A stretch of DNA of 7,526 nucleotides from Actinomycetes bacterium (GCA_030603375.1 JAUVXY010000068.1:1-7526), one strand, 5' to 3'; counted from the first letter of the stretch, positions 1 to 7,056 are shown. The notes: generated by a model from the sequence alone, not told the origin. Program-made: numbers and translations.

Positions 1-171
1 GCCATGGACCTTAAATCCAGTATTGCAAACTCCCAGAACCTCTCCGATGTCTCTGTTAACATCCTCCCTGTCAAGCCCACCTATCAAATCTATATCCCTT
101 TCCTTTACAAGCTCTCCTGAAATTGCCTTTCCCATTTTTCCACAAATTCCAAACACAGCCACTCTTTTCAT
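1..171 (-). CDS. dapB: 4-hydroxy-tetrahydrodipicolinate reductase DapB, N-terminal part (cut by window edge)
   Basis: Only the first 57 codons are present; the gene runs off the low-coordinate edge. The peptide starts MKRVAVFGICGKMGKAI, carrying the N-terminal dinucleotide-binding loop of DapB (GxxGxMG at residues 8-14). It continues with GGLDRED and DIGEVLGVCNTGFKV, matching the usual DapB strand order, where the acidic residue after the second strand helps choose NADH or NADPH. DapB is a cytosolic enzyme that reduces the dihydrodipicolinate precursor to tetrahydrodipicolinate in the diaminopimelate/lysine pathway. The ATG is supported by a strong Shine-Dalgarno GGGAGGG 4 bases upstream. The start shares the bases ATGA with the stop of the M16 peptidase gene, so coupled translation is likely. 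The C-terminal substrate-binding domain is outside the window and cannot be checked. Confidence 0.9.
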   Translation of the reverse strand, partial: MKRVAVFGICGKMGKAISGELVKERDIDLIGGLDREDVNRDIGEVLGVCNTGFKVHG

Positions 172-1487
172 TTAGCCCTCCCTTTGCTTACATCTCCTAG
201 AGTTACAAGACTCATTTTTTCTGGCTCAAAATATTTCCAGACTATCTTATTTAGCTCATCCAACCCAACATTATCTATTTTTGTTAATATCTGATTTATA
301 GGCTCAATTTCATTATCAAGCAGCAGTCCTTTGCCAAGCCTTGACATTCTGGAACTAATGTTTTCAATATTTAAAACAATACTACCCTTAATATTCTCTT
401 TTGCTCTGCTTAATTCAATATCTTTTATCCCATTTTTTTTAATATCTTTTATTTCGTTTTCTATAAATTCTATTACCCTGTAAACATTATTCAAAGACGT
501 TGCAGCATACGCAACCACAACCCCGGTATCAATATATTCTACATCATTTGCAAAAATTGAATATGACAATCCTTTTTCTTCCCTGACTTTTTGAAAAAGT
601 CTGCTGCTCATGCTGCCGCCAAGTATATTGGTAAATATTGAAAGTGGATATTTATCAATACTGTTCCGTCTGCACCCTAATCCGCCATAACATATATGTG
701 CAGCTTTTGTCTTGCTTTTATATATTTTTTTAATACTTCTTGGTTCAGGTTCTCTTATATCATAACAATTACAATGTTTTTTGTTTTTACTTTCTGCATC
801 ATAAATATTCTCTTTTACAGCATTAACAAGATCTTTGTGTTTTATGTTCCCTGCTGCCGATATCACAATATTACTTAACATAATTTTTTTATAAAAATCC
901 CATATAGTAGAATTACTTATGCTGCCTAGAGATTTTCTGTTGCCAAGAACAGGGAGACTTAGCGGATGTCCATTTAAAATTACCTTATAAAAATAATTAA
1001 ACACATTATCGGAAGGGTTGTCTTTGGACATCTTTATTTCTTCAAAAATGATTTTCTTTTCTGTTTTTATATTTTCTGGTAGAAAAGAAGGATTCAATAC
1101 AATATCAACCAACAGCTCCAGACATTGCTGTAAATGAGTGTCAATAAAATCTGCATATACGCATGTATTTTCTTTATCCGTGAAAGCATTAAATTCAGCT
1201 CCCACAGAGTCAAAAGCAATAGCTATATCCCTATAGCTCCTCTTTTTAGTTCCTTTAAACAGAAGATGTTCTATGAGATGGGTTATACCACTGGTACTGC
1301 TATTCTCGCATCGAGAACCCATACCTATCCAGATTCCCAATGAAATTGACCTGAAGTAAGGGATATACTCGCTGACTATTCTTAGCCCGCAATCAAGCTC
1401 TGTTATCTCATATTTATCAAACTTTAAATTACTTAAAAAACTTATTTTACAATCTACCTCATTGCTAAAAGAATTACTAAATATCAA
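168..1487 (-). CDS. M16 family zinc peptidase (processing-peptidase-like, PepR/MlpA type)
   Basis: The product is 439 residues, close to the usual 410-440 for single-chain bacterial M16B peptidases. The inverted zinc motif HxxEH is at residues 70-74 (HLIEH), and the third zinc ligand is one of the Glu in FEEIKM (149-150). FNAFTDKENTCVYA at 99-112 and the SAAGNI strand near 211 complete the N-terminal catalytic half. The C-terminal half carries GGSMSSRLFQKVREEKGLSYS at 290-310, the block that binds substrate. No signal peptide or membrane segment is evident, so it is probably cytosolic. Substrates of these pnp-linked peptidases are poorly known. The TTG start overlaps the pnp end by 11 bases and is the only ATG/GTG/TTG in frame between an upstream TAG and the conserved core. 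It gives roughly 22 more N-terminal residues than typical homologues. The stop overlaps the dapB ATG. Confidence 0.9.
   Translation of the reverse strand: MIFSNSFSNEVDCKISFLSNLKFDKYEITELDCGLRIVSEYIPYFRSISLGIWIGMGSRCENSSTSGITHLIEHLLFKGTKKRSYRDIAIAFDSVGAEFNAFTDKENTCVYADFIDTHLQQCLELLVDIVLNPSFLPENIKTEKKIIFEEIKMSKDNPSDNVFNYFYKVILNGHPLSLPVLGNRKSLGSISNSTIWDFYKKIMLSNIVISAAGNIKHKDLVNAVKENIYDAESKNKKHCNCYDIREPEPRSIKKIYKSKTKAAHICYGGLGCRRNSIDKYPLSIFTNILGGSMSSRLFQKVREEKGLSYSIFANDVEYIDTGVVVAYAATSLNNVYRVIEFIENEIKDIKKNGIKDIELSRAKENIKGSIVLNIENISSRMSRLGKGLLLDNEIEPINQILTKIDNVGLDELNKIVWKYFEPEKMSLVTLGDVSKGRAK
176..182 (-). promoter_or_regulatory. Ribosome binding site of dapB
   Basis: GGGAGGG on the minus strand lies 4 bases before the dapB ATG. 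It sits inside the last codons of the M16 peptidase gene (the GRA of KGRAK). It is among the best Shine-Dalgarno matches in the window and fixes the dapB start. Confidence 0.8.
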
Positions 1488-3645
1488 CTCTCTCTAATGC
1501 TATTTTTTTAGCTCTCTTATCTATGCTGGATACTTTTACCATTATTTTGTCACCAAGATTTAATACATCCTCAACCCTGCTAATTCTTTTATCAGATATT
1601 TTAGATATATGAAGAAGCCCGTCTAAGCCAGGAATTAAATTAATAAAAGCTCCAAATTTTGTTATTCCTACCACTGTTCCTAAAAATTCTTCCCCTTCTT
1701 CAATATCATCAATATCTTTTAAAACAGCCTCGATTCTTTTTTTTGCAAGCTCAGTATTTTTGTCATCAGAAGAAGTAATTGAAACCATGCCAGAACCTTC
1801 AAAATCATATATTTCAATTTCATCAAGCTTGAACTCTTCCTTAATGCTTTTAACATTTCTACCGCCCGGGCCAATAACTTCTCCTATTTTTTCCCTCGGA
1901 ATTTTAAATATAGTTATTTTTGGAGCGCTTTTTGAAAGATGTTCCCTTGGCTCCTGAATTGTTTCAAACATCTTACCAAGAATATACATCCTGCCCTCAT
2001 GAGCTCTGCGAAGCGCTTCTTTTAAAATATCTATATTTATGCCCTTTATTTTAATATCCATCTGCAGAGCAGTTATGCCATTTTTTGTTCCAGCTACTTT
2101 AAAGTCCATATCACCATAAAAATCTTCTACTCCCTGTATATCAGACAATACCACAAGATCATCGTTGCTGCCTTTTATCAGTCCCATTGCTATACCGGAC
2201 ACAGGATTTGATATCGGGACCCCTGCATCCATTAGTGCCAGTGTGCTTCCACATACACTTGCCATTGATGATGAGCCGTTGGACTCTAAAATTTCCGACA
2301 CCAGCCTTAACGAATAAGGAAATTTACTTTCCTCTGGTATCACAGGCTTTAATGCTCTCTCAGCCAGAGCGCCATGACCAATTTCTCTTCTTTTCGGGCC
2401 CCTCATGAACCCTGTCTCTCCAGTAGCATATGGCGGAAAATTGTAATGGTGGATAAATCTTTTAAATTCTTCTACTTCAAGGCTGTCTATCCTTTGAGCT
2501 TCTTTTATGGAACCAAGGGCTAAAACTGTAAGTGCTTGTGTTTTTCCCCTTGTAAAAAGTCCTGTTCCATGTGTAGTGTCAGGAAATAATCCAACTTCAC
2601 AACTAACTTTTCTAATTTCATCAGTTTTTCTCCCGTCGGGCCTTATTTTCTTGCTCAGCACCATCTCTCTTACTAGTTCTCTCTCTATTTCCTTGAGACT
2701 TACTATTATACTTTCTCTATCTTCTGGAAATTCTTCTTCAACTGCTTCTATTACTTCTTTCTTAATTATTTGCACCTCATCCTGCAGATAACCCTTATCG
2801 CTGACTTCAAGCAACTGTTCCATGCTGCCCTCATTTGCATGTTTTACTATGGAGTCTATTACTTTCTGTATCTTAGCTGAAGCTAGTTCTTTTACCTTTT
2901 CAGCAACTTTCTTATTTAATTCAAATTTGGTTACTTCTTTTTTCTTCTTGCCTACTTTTTCCTTAAATTCTTTTTGAATATTTATAATTTTTTTAATCTC
3001 CGGATGAGCCATTCCAATGGCTTCTATAACTACGTCTTCACTTGCCTCCTTGCCGCCAGCTTCTACCATCAGTATTGCATTTTCTGTCCCGGCAATAACG
3101 ATATCTATAATACTCTTGCCTATCTCCTCGTAAGTAGGATTAAAAACCCATTTTTCATCTACTTTAGATACTCTCACTGCTGCAATTGGATCATCAAAAG
3201 GTATGTCAGATATGTAAAGAGCCATTGAAGCACCGTTTAATATTAAAACATCATAAGGGCTCACCTGATCAACTGAAACAATGGTGCCTATAACCTGAAC
3301 TTCATTCCTTATATTCTTATCAAACAGGGGTCTTAGAGATCTATCAGTTATCCGTGCTATGAGAATAGCTTTATCACTGGCTCTCCCTTCTCTTTTAAAA
3401 AACCCCCCGGGTATTTTACCTGCTGCGTACATTCTTTCTTCAATGTCAACTACTAATGGGAAAAAATCCAGTCCCTCTCTCGGATTTTCACTCATAACTG
3501 CAGTAACCAAAACTCCGCTGCTTCCGGATCTGACCATTACAGAACCGTTTGTCTGTTTCGTTAATTTCCCTGTAGCAAATATTATTTTTTTACCGCCAAT
3601 CTCAACTTCACAACTTTTTTCTACATTACCTATATTGTCTTCCAC
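1477..3645 (-). CDS. pnp: Polyribonucleotide nucleotidyltransferase (PNPase)
   Basis: This 722-residue protein is full length for PNPase, the trimeric phosphorolytic 3'-5' exoribonuclease that degrades mRNA and can add 3' tails. Domains in order are: first RNase PH fold (about 10-225) with FFKREGR at 82-88; helical linker domain (about 240-325); second RNase PH fold (about 335-565) with the phosphate-binding block SNGSSSMASVCG at 455-466; KH domain (about 575-640) with the GPGG loop at 592-595; and S1 domain (about 651-722). D508 and D514 in EDFYGDMDF match the E. coli catalytic pair D486/D492. The GTG start has AGGAAG 9 bases upstream. It lies 44 bases after rpsO with no hairpin terminator between, so rpsO and pnp are probably co-transcribed. 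Sequence blocks in the first and S1 domains resemble actinobacterial PNPases by eye. Confidence 0.98.
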   Translation of the reverse strand: MEDNIGNVEKSCEVEIGGKKIIFATGKLTKQTNGSVMVRSGSSGVLVTAVMSENPREGLDFFPLVVDIEERMYAAGKIPGGFFKREGRASDKAILIARITDRSLRPLFDKNIRNEVQVIGTIVSVDQVSPYDVLILNGASMALYISDIPFDDPIAAVRVSKVDEKWVFNPTYEEIGKSIIDIVIAGTENAILMVEAGGKEASEDVVIEAIGMAHPEIKKIINIQKEFKEKVGKKKKEVTKFELNKKVAEKVKELASAKIQKVIDSIVKHANEGSMEQLLEVSDKGYLQDEVQIIKKEVIEAVEEEFPEDRESIIVSLKEIERELVREMVLSKKIRPDGRKTDEIRKVSCEVGLFPDTTHGTGLFTRGKTQALTVLALGSIKEAQRIDSLEVEEFKRFIHHYNFPPYATGETGFMRGPKRREIGHGALAERALKPVIPEESKFPYSLRLVSEILESNGSSSMASVCGSTLALMDAGVPISNPVSGIAMGLIKGSNDDLVVLSDIQGVEDFYGDMDFKVAGTKNGITALQMDIKIKGINIDILKEALRRAHEGRMYILGKMFETIQEPREHLSKSAPKITIFKIPREKIGEVIGPGGRNVKSIKEEFKLDEIEIYDFEGSGMVSITSSDDKNTELAKKRIEAVLKDIDDIEEGEEFLGTVVGITKFGAFINLIPGLDGLLHISKISDKRISRVEDVLNLGDKIMVKVSSIDKRAKKIALERVDI

Positions 3646-3654
3646 TTATTGGTA

Positions 3655-3660
3655 CTTCCT
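3655..3660 (-). promoter_or_regulatory. Ribosome binding site of pnp
   Basis: AGGAAG on the minus strand, preceded by a further GAGGA, ends 9 bases before the GTG start of pnp. It lies in the 44-base rpsO-pnp gap and supports the GTG, which has no nearby in-frame ATG competitor. Confidence 0.7.
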
Positions 3661-3689
3661 TCCTCTTTTCATCTTTGCCTCATCTATTA

Positions 3690-3959
3690 TTATTTTCTCA
3701 ACTTAAGCTTTTTGATTAATTTCTTGTATCTGCTAATATCATTGTTCTTCAGATACCCCAAAAGCCTCTTTCTTGAACCTACCATCATTACCAGCCCTCT
3801 TCTTGAATGATGATCTTTTTTATTTTTCTTCAAATGTTCATTTAGCATGTTAATCTTTGAAGTAAGTATTGCTACCTGAACTTCCGTTGAACCAGTATCA
3901 CCCTCATGAGCCTTAAATTTATCAATTATATCTTTTTTATCTTCCTTAACTAAACCCAA
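3690..3959 (-). CDS. rpsO: 30S ribosomal protein S15
   Basis: The 89-residue product has exactly the usual S15 length. It shows the family's rRNA-contact blocks DTGSTEVQVA at 21-30 and KKDHHSRRGL at 47-56, and the basic C-terminus KKLKLRK. S15 binds the central domain of 16S rRNA early in 30S assembly, at the three-way junction of helices 20-22. The start is TTG, chosen because GGGAGGTG lies 10 bases upstream and the resulting protein has the family length with no in-frame ATG at that point. Its position between ribF and pnp is the standard order. S15 often represses its own mRNA through a leader structure in other bacteria; the 75-base leader here is a candidate, but I could not identify the binding fold by eye. 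Confidence 0.98.
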   Translation of the reverse strand: MGLVKEDKKDIIDKFKAHEGDTGSTEVQVAILTSKINMLNEHLKKNKKDHHSRRGLVMMVGSRKRLLGYLKNNDISRYKKLIKKLKLRK

Positions 3960-3969
3960 TTTTAACTTA

Positions 3970-3977
3970 CACCTCCC
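3970..3977 (-). promoter_or_regulatory. Ribosome binding site of rpsO
   Basis: GGGAGGTG on the minus strand is a near-perfect complement to the 16S rRNA tail. It ends 10 bases before the TTG start of rpsO. A strong site paired with a weak TTG start fits a ribosomal protein gene whose translation is regulated. Confidence 0.8.
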
Positions 3978-3995
3978 ACTTTTAAATCTTCAAAT

Positions 3996-4024
3996 AATTT
4001 ATCACAACTGGCATGTAATTACAA
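3996..4024 (-). promoter_or_regulatory. Possible sigma-70-type promoter upstream of rpsO
   Basis: Minus-strand TTGTAA (4 of 6 to TTGACA) is followed after 17 bases by TAAATT (4 of 6 to TATAAT), in the 75-base gap between ribF and rpsO. An internal rpsO promoter is known in E. coli. The match is modest and AT-rich sequence produces such hits by chance, so this is only a candidate. Confidence 0.25.
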
Positions 4025-4034
4025 TCGTATTTAT

Positions 4035-4994
4035 TCAGTATTGCACTTCACAATTTAGTTTAAAATATTTGACTGCATTTTCTAAATCTATTTTAATCTG
4101 TGCGACCAGTTCATCCCTACTGCTAAATATAACTTCGCCCCTGAGTCTTTTTAAAAAATAAATTTTTATTTTTTTACCATATATGTTCCCATTAAAATTA
4201 ATTATAAAAGCTTCGATCCACTTTTTATTATTACCAAAAGTGGGATTATCGCCAATATTTACAAGGGCCGGTAATTTTTTGCTGCTTCCGCTTATTTTTA
4301 CCATACCGATATAGACCCCGTCCTTTGGAATTACAAAAATTTTAGGTACGCCGATATTTGCTGTTGGAAATCCCAGCTCTTTTCCTCTACCTAAAGCTTT
4401 ACTAACTGTTCCTGCAACATAGGGGCATCTTCCAAGAATTAAATTAACTTTTTCCAGGTCACCTTCCAAAAAGTATTTTCTTACAGCAGTGCTTGATGCT
4501 GCAACTCCGCCAGCTTTATAAAGAGAAACTATATTAACTTTTATTCCAATAGGAGAAAAATAATTTTTTAAAAAAATTCCACTCCCTTTTCTATCACGGC
4601 CAAAACGGAACCCTTCCCCAACAAATATTTCTCTTACATGAAATCTATCCGTTAATATTTCTTTGCAAAACTGCTCTGGTTCTAACATTGAAAAATTTTT
4701 ATCAAACTTAACAGTTGCTACAAAATCAACTCCCAAACTTTTTATTAACTTAATTTTATCCTCAAAAGAAATGATGAGTTTTTTGTGCATCCTACCTTTT
4801 ATTACATTAAGCGGATGATTTTCAAAAGTTAGGACAATGCTGATGCCTTTTACTTCTTTTGCTCTTTTTACACACTGTTTTATTATTTTTTTGTGCCCAA
4901 GGTGAACTCCATCAAAGGCTCCAATTACAATAATAGCACTTTCCCCTTTAAAATAATCTTCAGTTATATCATCTAACCGAATTAGTTTAGCCAA
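4035..4994 (-). CDS. ribF: Bifunctional riboflavin kinase / FAD synthetase
   Basis: RibF phosphorylates riboflavin to FMN and adenylates FMN to FAD in the cytosol. From the TTG at 4994 it is 319 residues; a GTG at 5003 would give 322. In the 322-residue numbering, the N-terminal nucleotidyltransferase domain has GAFDGVHLGH at 28-37, GEGFRFG at 129-135 and SSTAVR at 170-175. The C-terminal kinase domain has GFPTANI at 211-217, NIGDNPTFG at 249-257 and the probable catalytic Glu264 in EAFIINF. Both activities look intact. TTG is preferred because GAAAGG sits 8 bases before it, whereas the same site overlaps the GTG, and the TTG also aligns better with the short N-terminus (MKLIRG-like) of homologues. 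It is separated from truB by 65 to 74 bases that show no clear terminator. Confidence 0.96.
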   Translation of the reverse strand: MAKLIRLDDITEDYFKGESAIIVIGAFDGVHLGHKKIIKQCVKRAKEVKGISIVLTFENHPLNVIKGRMHKKLIISFEDKIKLIKSLGVDFVATVKFDKNFSMLEPEQFCKEILTDRFHVREIFVGEGFRFGRDRKGSGIFLKNYFSPIGIKVNIVSLYKAGGVAASSTAVRKYFLEGDLEKVNLILGRCPYVAGTVSKALGRGKELGFPTANIGVPKIFVIPKDGVYIGMVKISGSSKKLPALVNIGDNPTFGNNKKWIEAFIINFNGNIYGKKIKIYFLKRLRGEVIFSSRDELVAQIKIDLENAVKYFKLNCEVQY

Positions 4995-5002
4995 ATACTG
5001 CA

Positions 5003-5008
5003 CCTTTC
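5003..5008 (-). promoter_or_regulatory. Ribosome binding site that decides the ribF start
   Basis: Minus-strand GAAAGG lies 8 bases before TTG at 4994 but runs into the GTG at 5003. Its spacing therefore favours the TTG start. No other Shine-Dalgarno match is visible upstream of the GTG. Confidence 0.55.
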
Positions 5009-5068
5009 AATTGTTTATTTTCTATAACTCTTTTTGCTTAATGAAAAATATAAAATGTTTACAGAAAA

Positions 5069-6051
5069 TCAACAGATAATGATACTTTTTGTCAATTTCA
5101 TGTATTCATTAAAACATTTTTTATAATCAGTTTCATTAAAAATTTCATGTATTGCCATTAATTTACCACCTGTATCTTTTATTTTTACCAGCTCTCCCTT
5201 TTTTAAAACCATGCGACTTTTAATCTTACTATTGTCAATCATCATTTTTGATACAGGCTGTCCGTTCTTTACCATTTTTTTATATTCGTCCTTTACATAT
5301 ATATCCTGGTTATCACGCAATACTTCTTCTAAAGAAATAAAAAAAGGTTTTTTGTAAAGATCCTCACTATCAAATTTTTCACTTACAAAATCCTCCAGCT
5401 TAATACTATTTTTAACATTAAAAGTTCCAATTTTAGTTCTTGTTAAACTTTTGACAGCTGCTCCGCAACCAAGCATTTCGCCAACTTCGTTAGCTATGGA
5501 TCTGACATAGGTGCCTGAACTGCAATTAATCCTGACTGTAAGTATGTCGCCTGCTAATGATAACATACCAATATTATTAATTTTAACCAGTCTCGGTTCT
5601 GCTTTTACCTTCTTGCCTTTCCTTGCATAGTAATACAGCGGCTTTCCTTTGTATTTAATAGCAGAATATATTGGAGGCACCTGTCTGTACTCGCCGATTA
5701 AGCTGGAAAGCTTTTTTTCTGTATCAGCAGCATTTAGATTTTTAATTTTTTTACTTTCTACAATCCTTCCATCCAAATCCCAGGTATCTGTGACAACACC
5801 AAGCTTAAACTCAGATACATATTCCTTGTCCATGGATAAAAAATAATAGGATAGCCTGGTAGCCTTATTTAGAAGAATAATTAACAGGCCCTTAGCAAGT
5901 GGGTCAAGCGTTCCTGCGTGGCCTATTTTTCTCAAAAAAAAATTTTTTTTATCTCCCTTATAACGCCGTATGAAGTTATGCTGGAAGGCTTGTTAATCAG
6001 TAAAACTCCATTAAAATTTTGAAATAATTTTGATTTTACGCTACTCATCAT
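5069..6051 (-). CDS. truB: tRNA pseudouridine-55 synthase TruB, interrupted by a -1 frameshift
   Basis: TruB converts U55 of the tRNA T-loop to pseudouridine. Two reading frames together make one protein. Frame A runs from ATG at 6051 and encodes 39 residues including FNGVLLINKPSSITS, then hits TGA at 5932-5934. Frame B begins in the A8/T9 run and encodes the rest: GHAGTLDPLAKG with the catalytic Asp (E. coli D48), YSAIKYKG, CSSGTYVRSI and a C-terminal PUA-like region ending at 5069. One added base gives 327 residues, with the Asp at 50. From the conserved KP to the His of GHAG there are 25 residues, the same as E. coli TruB. Frame B alone could start only at a TTG with no Shine-Dalgarno and would lack an essential strand. 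The start overlaps the nrnA stop; ATGs at 6060 and 6048 are alternatives. AGGCGGG lies 9 bases before 6051. Confidence 0.88.
5883..5927 (-). other. Possible stem-loop downstream of the truB slippery run
   Basis: Coding-strand AAUAGGCC (5920-5927) can pair with GGCCUGUU (5883-5890), giving 8 base pairs with one G-U and a 29-base loop. It begins 7 bases after the T heptamer, a spacing typical of -1 frameshift stimulators. It lies in the conserved GHAGTLDPLAKGLL codons, so the pairing could be a coincidence of coding sequence. Confidence 0.35.
5934..5950 (-). other. A8T9 homopolymer run, site of the truB frame change
   Basis: On the coding strand eight A are followed by nine T. In frame A the codons read ATA AAA AAA ATT TTT TTT TGA. 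Both A AAA AAA and T TTT TTT are classical X XXY YYZ heptamers in the phase needed for a -1 slip, and either slip gives a product of the same length. A stop codon follows the T heptamer directly. The run is equally prone to polymerase slippage, mutation or sequencing error. Confidence 0.8.
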
Positions 6052-7045
6052 TTTTATCATCCCGCCTGTCTCTTACAGCGCTTGCTAATTTTGAAATTAC
6101 ATTCTTTAGCTTACCATTTTCAGAATACGCTGAAGCCATTTTATGGCCGCCCCCGCCAAATAAACTTGCTATTTTTGAGACATCTACACTGCTGTCTGAG
6201 GACCGGAGACTGACTTTAAATTCATTCCTGCCTACCTGCTTAAATAATGCTGTAATTTTTGCATCTTTTACGCTTCTTATGATTTCAATTATCCCATCGC
6301 TGGATGAAAAAGGTAATTCAAGCGTCTTAAAATCCTTCTGCAGTATGTAAGAATGGACCAACTTTTCCGCTTTTAGCAACTTGACTCTCCCTAAAACCAG
6401 CTGCATCAGCTTAAACCTGTTGTATGGTTCTTTTTCGTAAATATTATTAAATACTTCAGAAGCGCTTATGCCATACTCCATTAAATGTCCGGCTACCCTG
6501 TGTACCGAAGGTGAAGTATTTGAATATTGAAATTTGCCAGTATCTGTAAGTATCCCGACATACAGGCCAAGGGCTACTCTGCGGTTTAAGCTTTTTTTAA
6601 AATCCCTGATTATTATGTCGTATATTATTTCTGATGTAGCCGATTTTTCAGGAACCACTATGTTCATATCTCCAAAATTAGTGTTGCCCTGATGATGGTC
6701 TATGTTTATTACTTTTTTTGAACATTCTCTTAATTTGTTAAAATCCAGCTTAATTCTATCTCTGTCGGCACTGTCAAGACAAATGCTTATATACCTTTTA
6801 CTGTTTAGGTTTACATCATCCAAATTTCTCTTTATGATCCCGGTATGAGGAAGAAATTTATATTGATATGGAATTTCACTGTTGCAAACCATAAATACAT
6901 TTTTTTTTAAATTGCTTATTACATCATACACCGCTACCATTGATCCCATGGCATCTCCGTCAGGAAATGCATGAGTTGTCAGTAAAAAATCATCACTTTT
7001 AGAAATGACGTCTGACAATCTATCAAATAATTTATCCAAGTTCAA
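6041..7045 (-). CDS. nrnA: DHH/DHHA1 phosphoesterase, NrnA-type oligoribonuclease
   Basis: This 334-residue protein matches the usual 310-340 of NrnA proteins, manganese-dependent enzymes that degrade very short RNAs (and in some species pAp or cyclic dinucleotides). Metal-binding residues are visible in order: H25, D29 and D31 in HAFPDGDAMGS; D91 in CLDSAD; D116-H117-H118 in the DHH signature; and D168 in LTDTG. The C-terminal DHHA1 domain ends with GGGGHKMASA at 297-306, where the more usual AAG after the His is ASA. The start is TTG, directly preceded in frame by TAA, with AAGGA 6 bases upstream. It lies 26 bases after rbfA and overlaps truB. It supplies the final step for RNA fragments left by enzymes such as PNPase. 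Whether it acts on nanoRNA, pAp or c-di-AMP products cannot be read from the sequence. Confidence 0.95.
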   Translation of the reverse strand: MNLDKLFDRLSDVISKSDDFLLTTHAFPDGDAMGSMVAVYDVISNLKKNVFMVCNSEIPYQYKFLPHTGIIKRNLDDVNLNSKRYISICLDSADRDRIKLDFNKLRECSKKVINIDHHQGNTNFGDMNIVVPEKSATSEIIYDIIIRDFKKSLNRRVALGLYVGILTDTGKFQYSNTSPSVHRVAGHLMEYGISASEVFNNIYEKEPYNRFKLMQLVLGRVKLLKAEKLVHSYILQKDFKTLELPFSSSDGIIEIIRSVKDAKITALFKQVGRNEFKVSLRSSDSSVDVSKIASLFGGGGHKMASAYSENGKLKNVISKLASAVRDRRDDKNDE

Positions 7046-7051
7046 TTATAT

Positions 7052-7056
7052 TCCTT
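7052..7056 (-). promoter_or_regulatory. Ribosome binding site of nrnA
   Basis: Minus-strand AAGGA ends 6 bases before the TTG at 7045, supporting that start. The codon just upstream in frame is a stop, so no longer protein is possible; a second TTG two codons later is less well spaced. Confidence 0.65.

Noticed and set aside
2507..2791. Plus-strand open frame of 94 codons opposite pnp, and similar plus-strand frames at 696-878, 1134-1343, 1760-1957, 2187-2408, 2974-3228, 3359-3706, 5649-5846 and 6030-6350
   Set aside because: Each lies antisense to a well-identified gene, shows low-complexity Ser/Leu/Phe-rich translation typical of a shadow frame, and has no recognisable domain.
3646..3689. 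Terminator or RNase III-type hairpin between rpsO and pnp, as in E. coli
   Set aside because: The 44-base gap contains no inverted repeat able to form a stable stem and no T-run; it mainly holds the pnp ribosome binding site.
4014..4023. Palindrome TGTAATTACA in the ribF-rpsO gap as an operator
   Set aside because: It is a single 10-base, AT-rich palindrome with no second copy and no known regulator; it also overlaps the weak promoter candidate. Not enough to call a binding site.
5017..5069. Inverted repeat ATTTTCT (5017-5023) and AGAAAAT (5063-5069) around the truB-ribF gap
   Set aside because: Seven A/T-rich base pairs across a loop of about 39 bases are expected by chance in this composition, and there is no GC-rich stem followed by a T-run, so it is not called a terminator.
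5069..5935. The 288-codon part of truB as a free-standing gene starting at TTG 5935
   Set aside because: There is no Shine-Dalgarno before that TTG, only the A/T run, and the protein would lack the conserved N-terminal strand and KP motif that are present in the adjoining frame.
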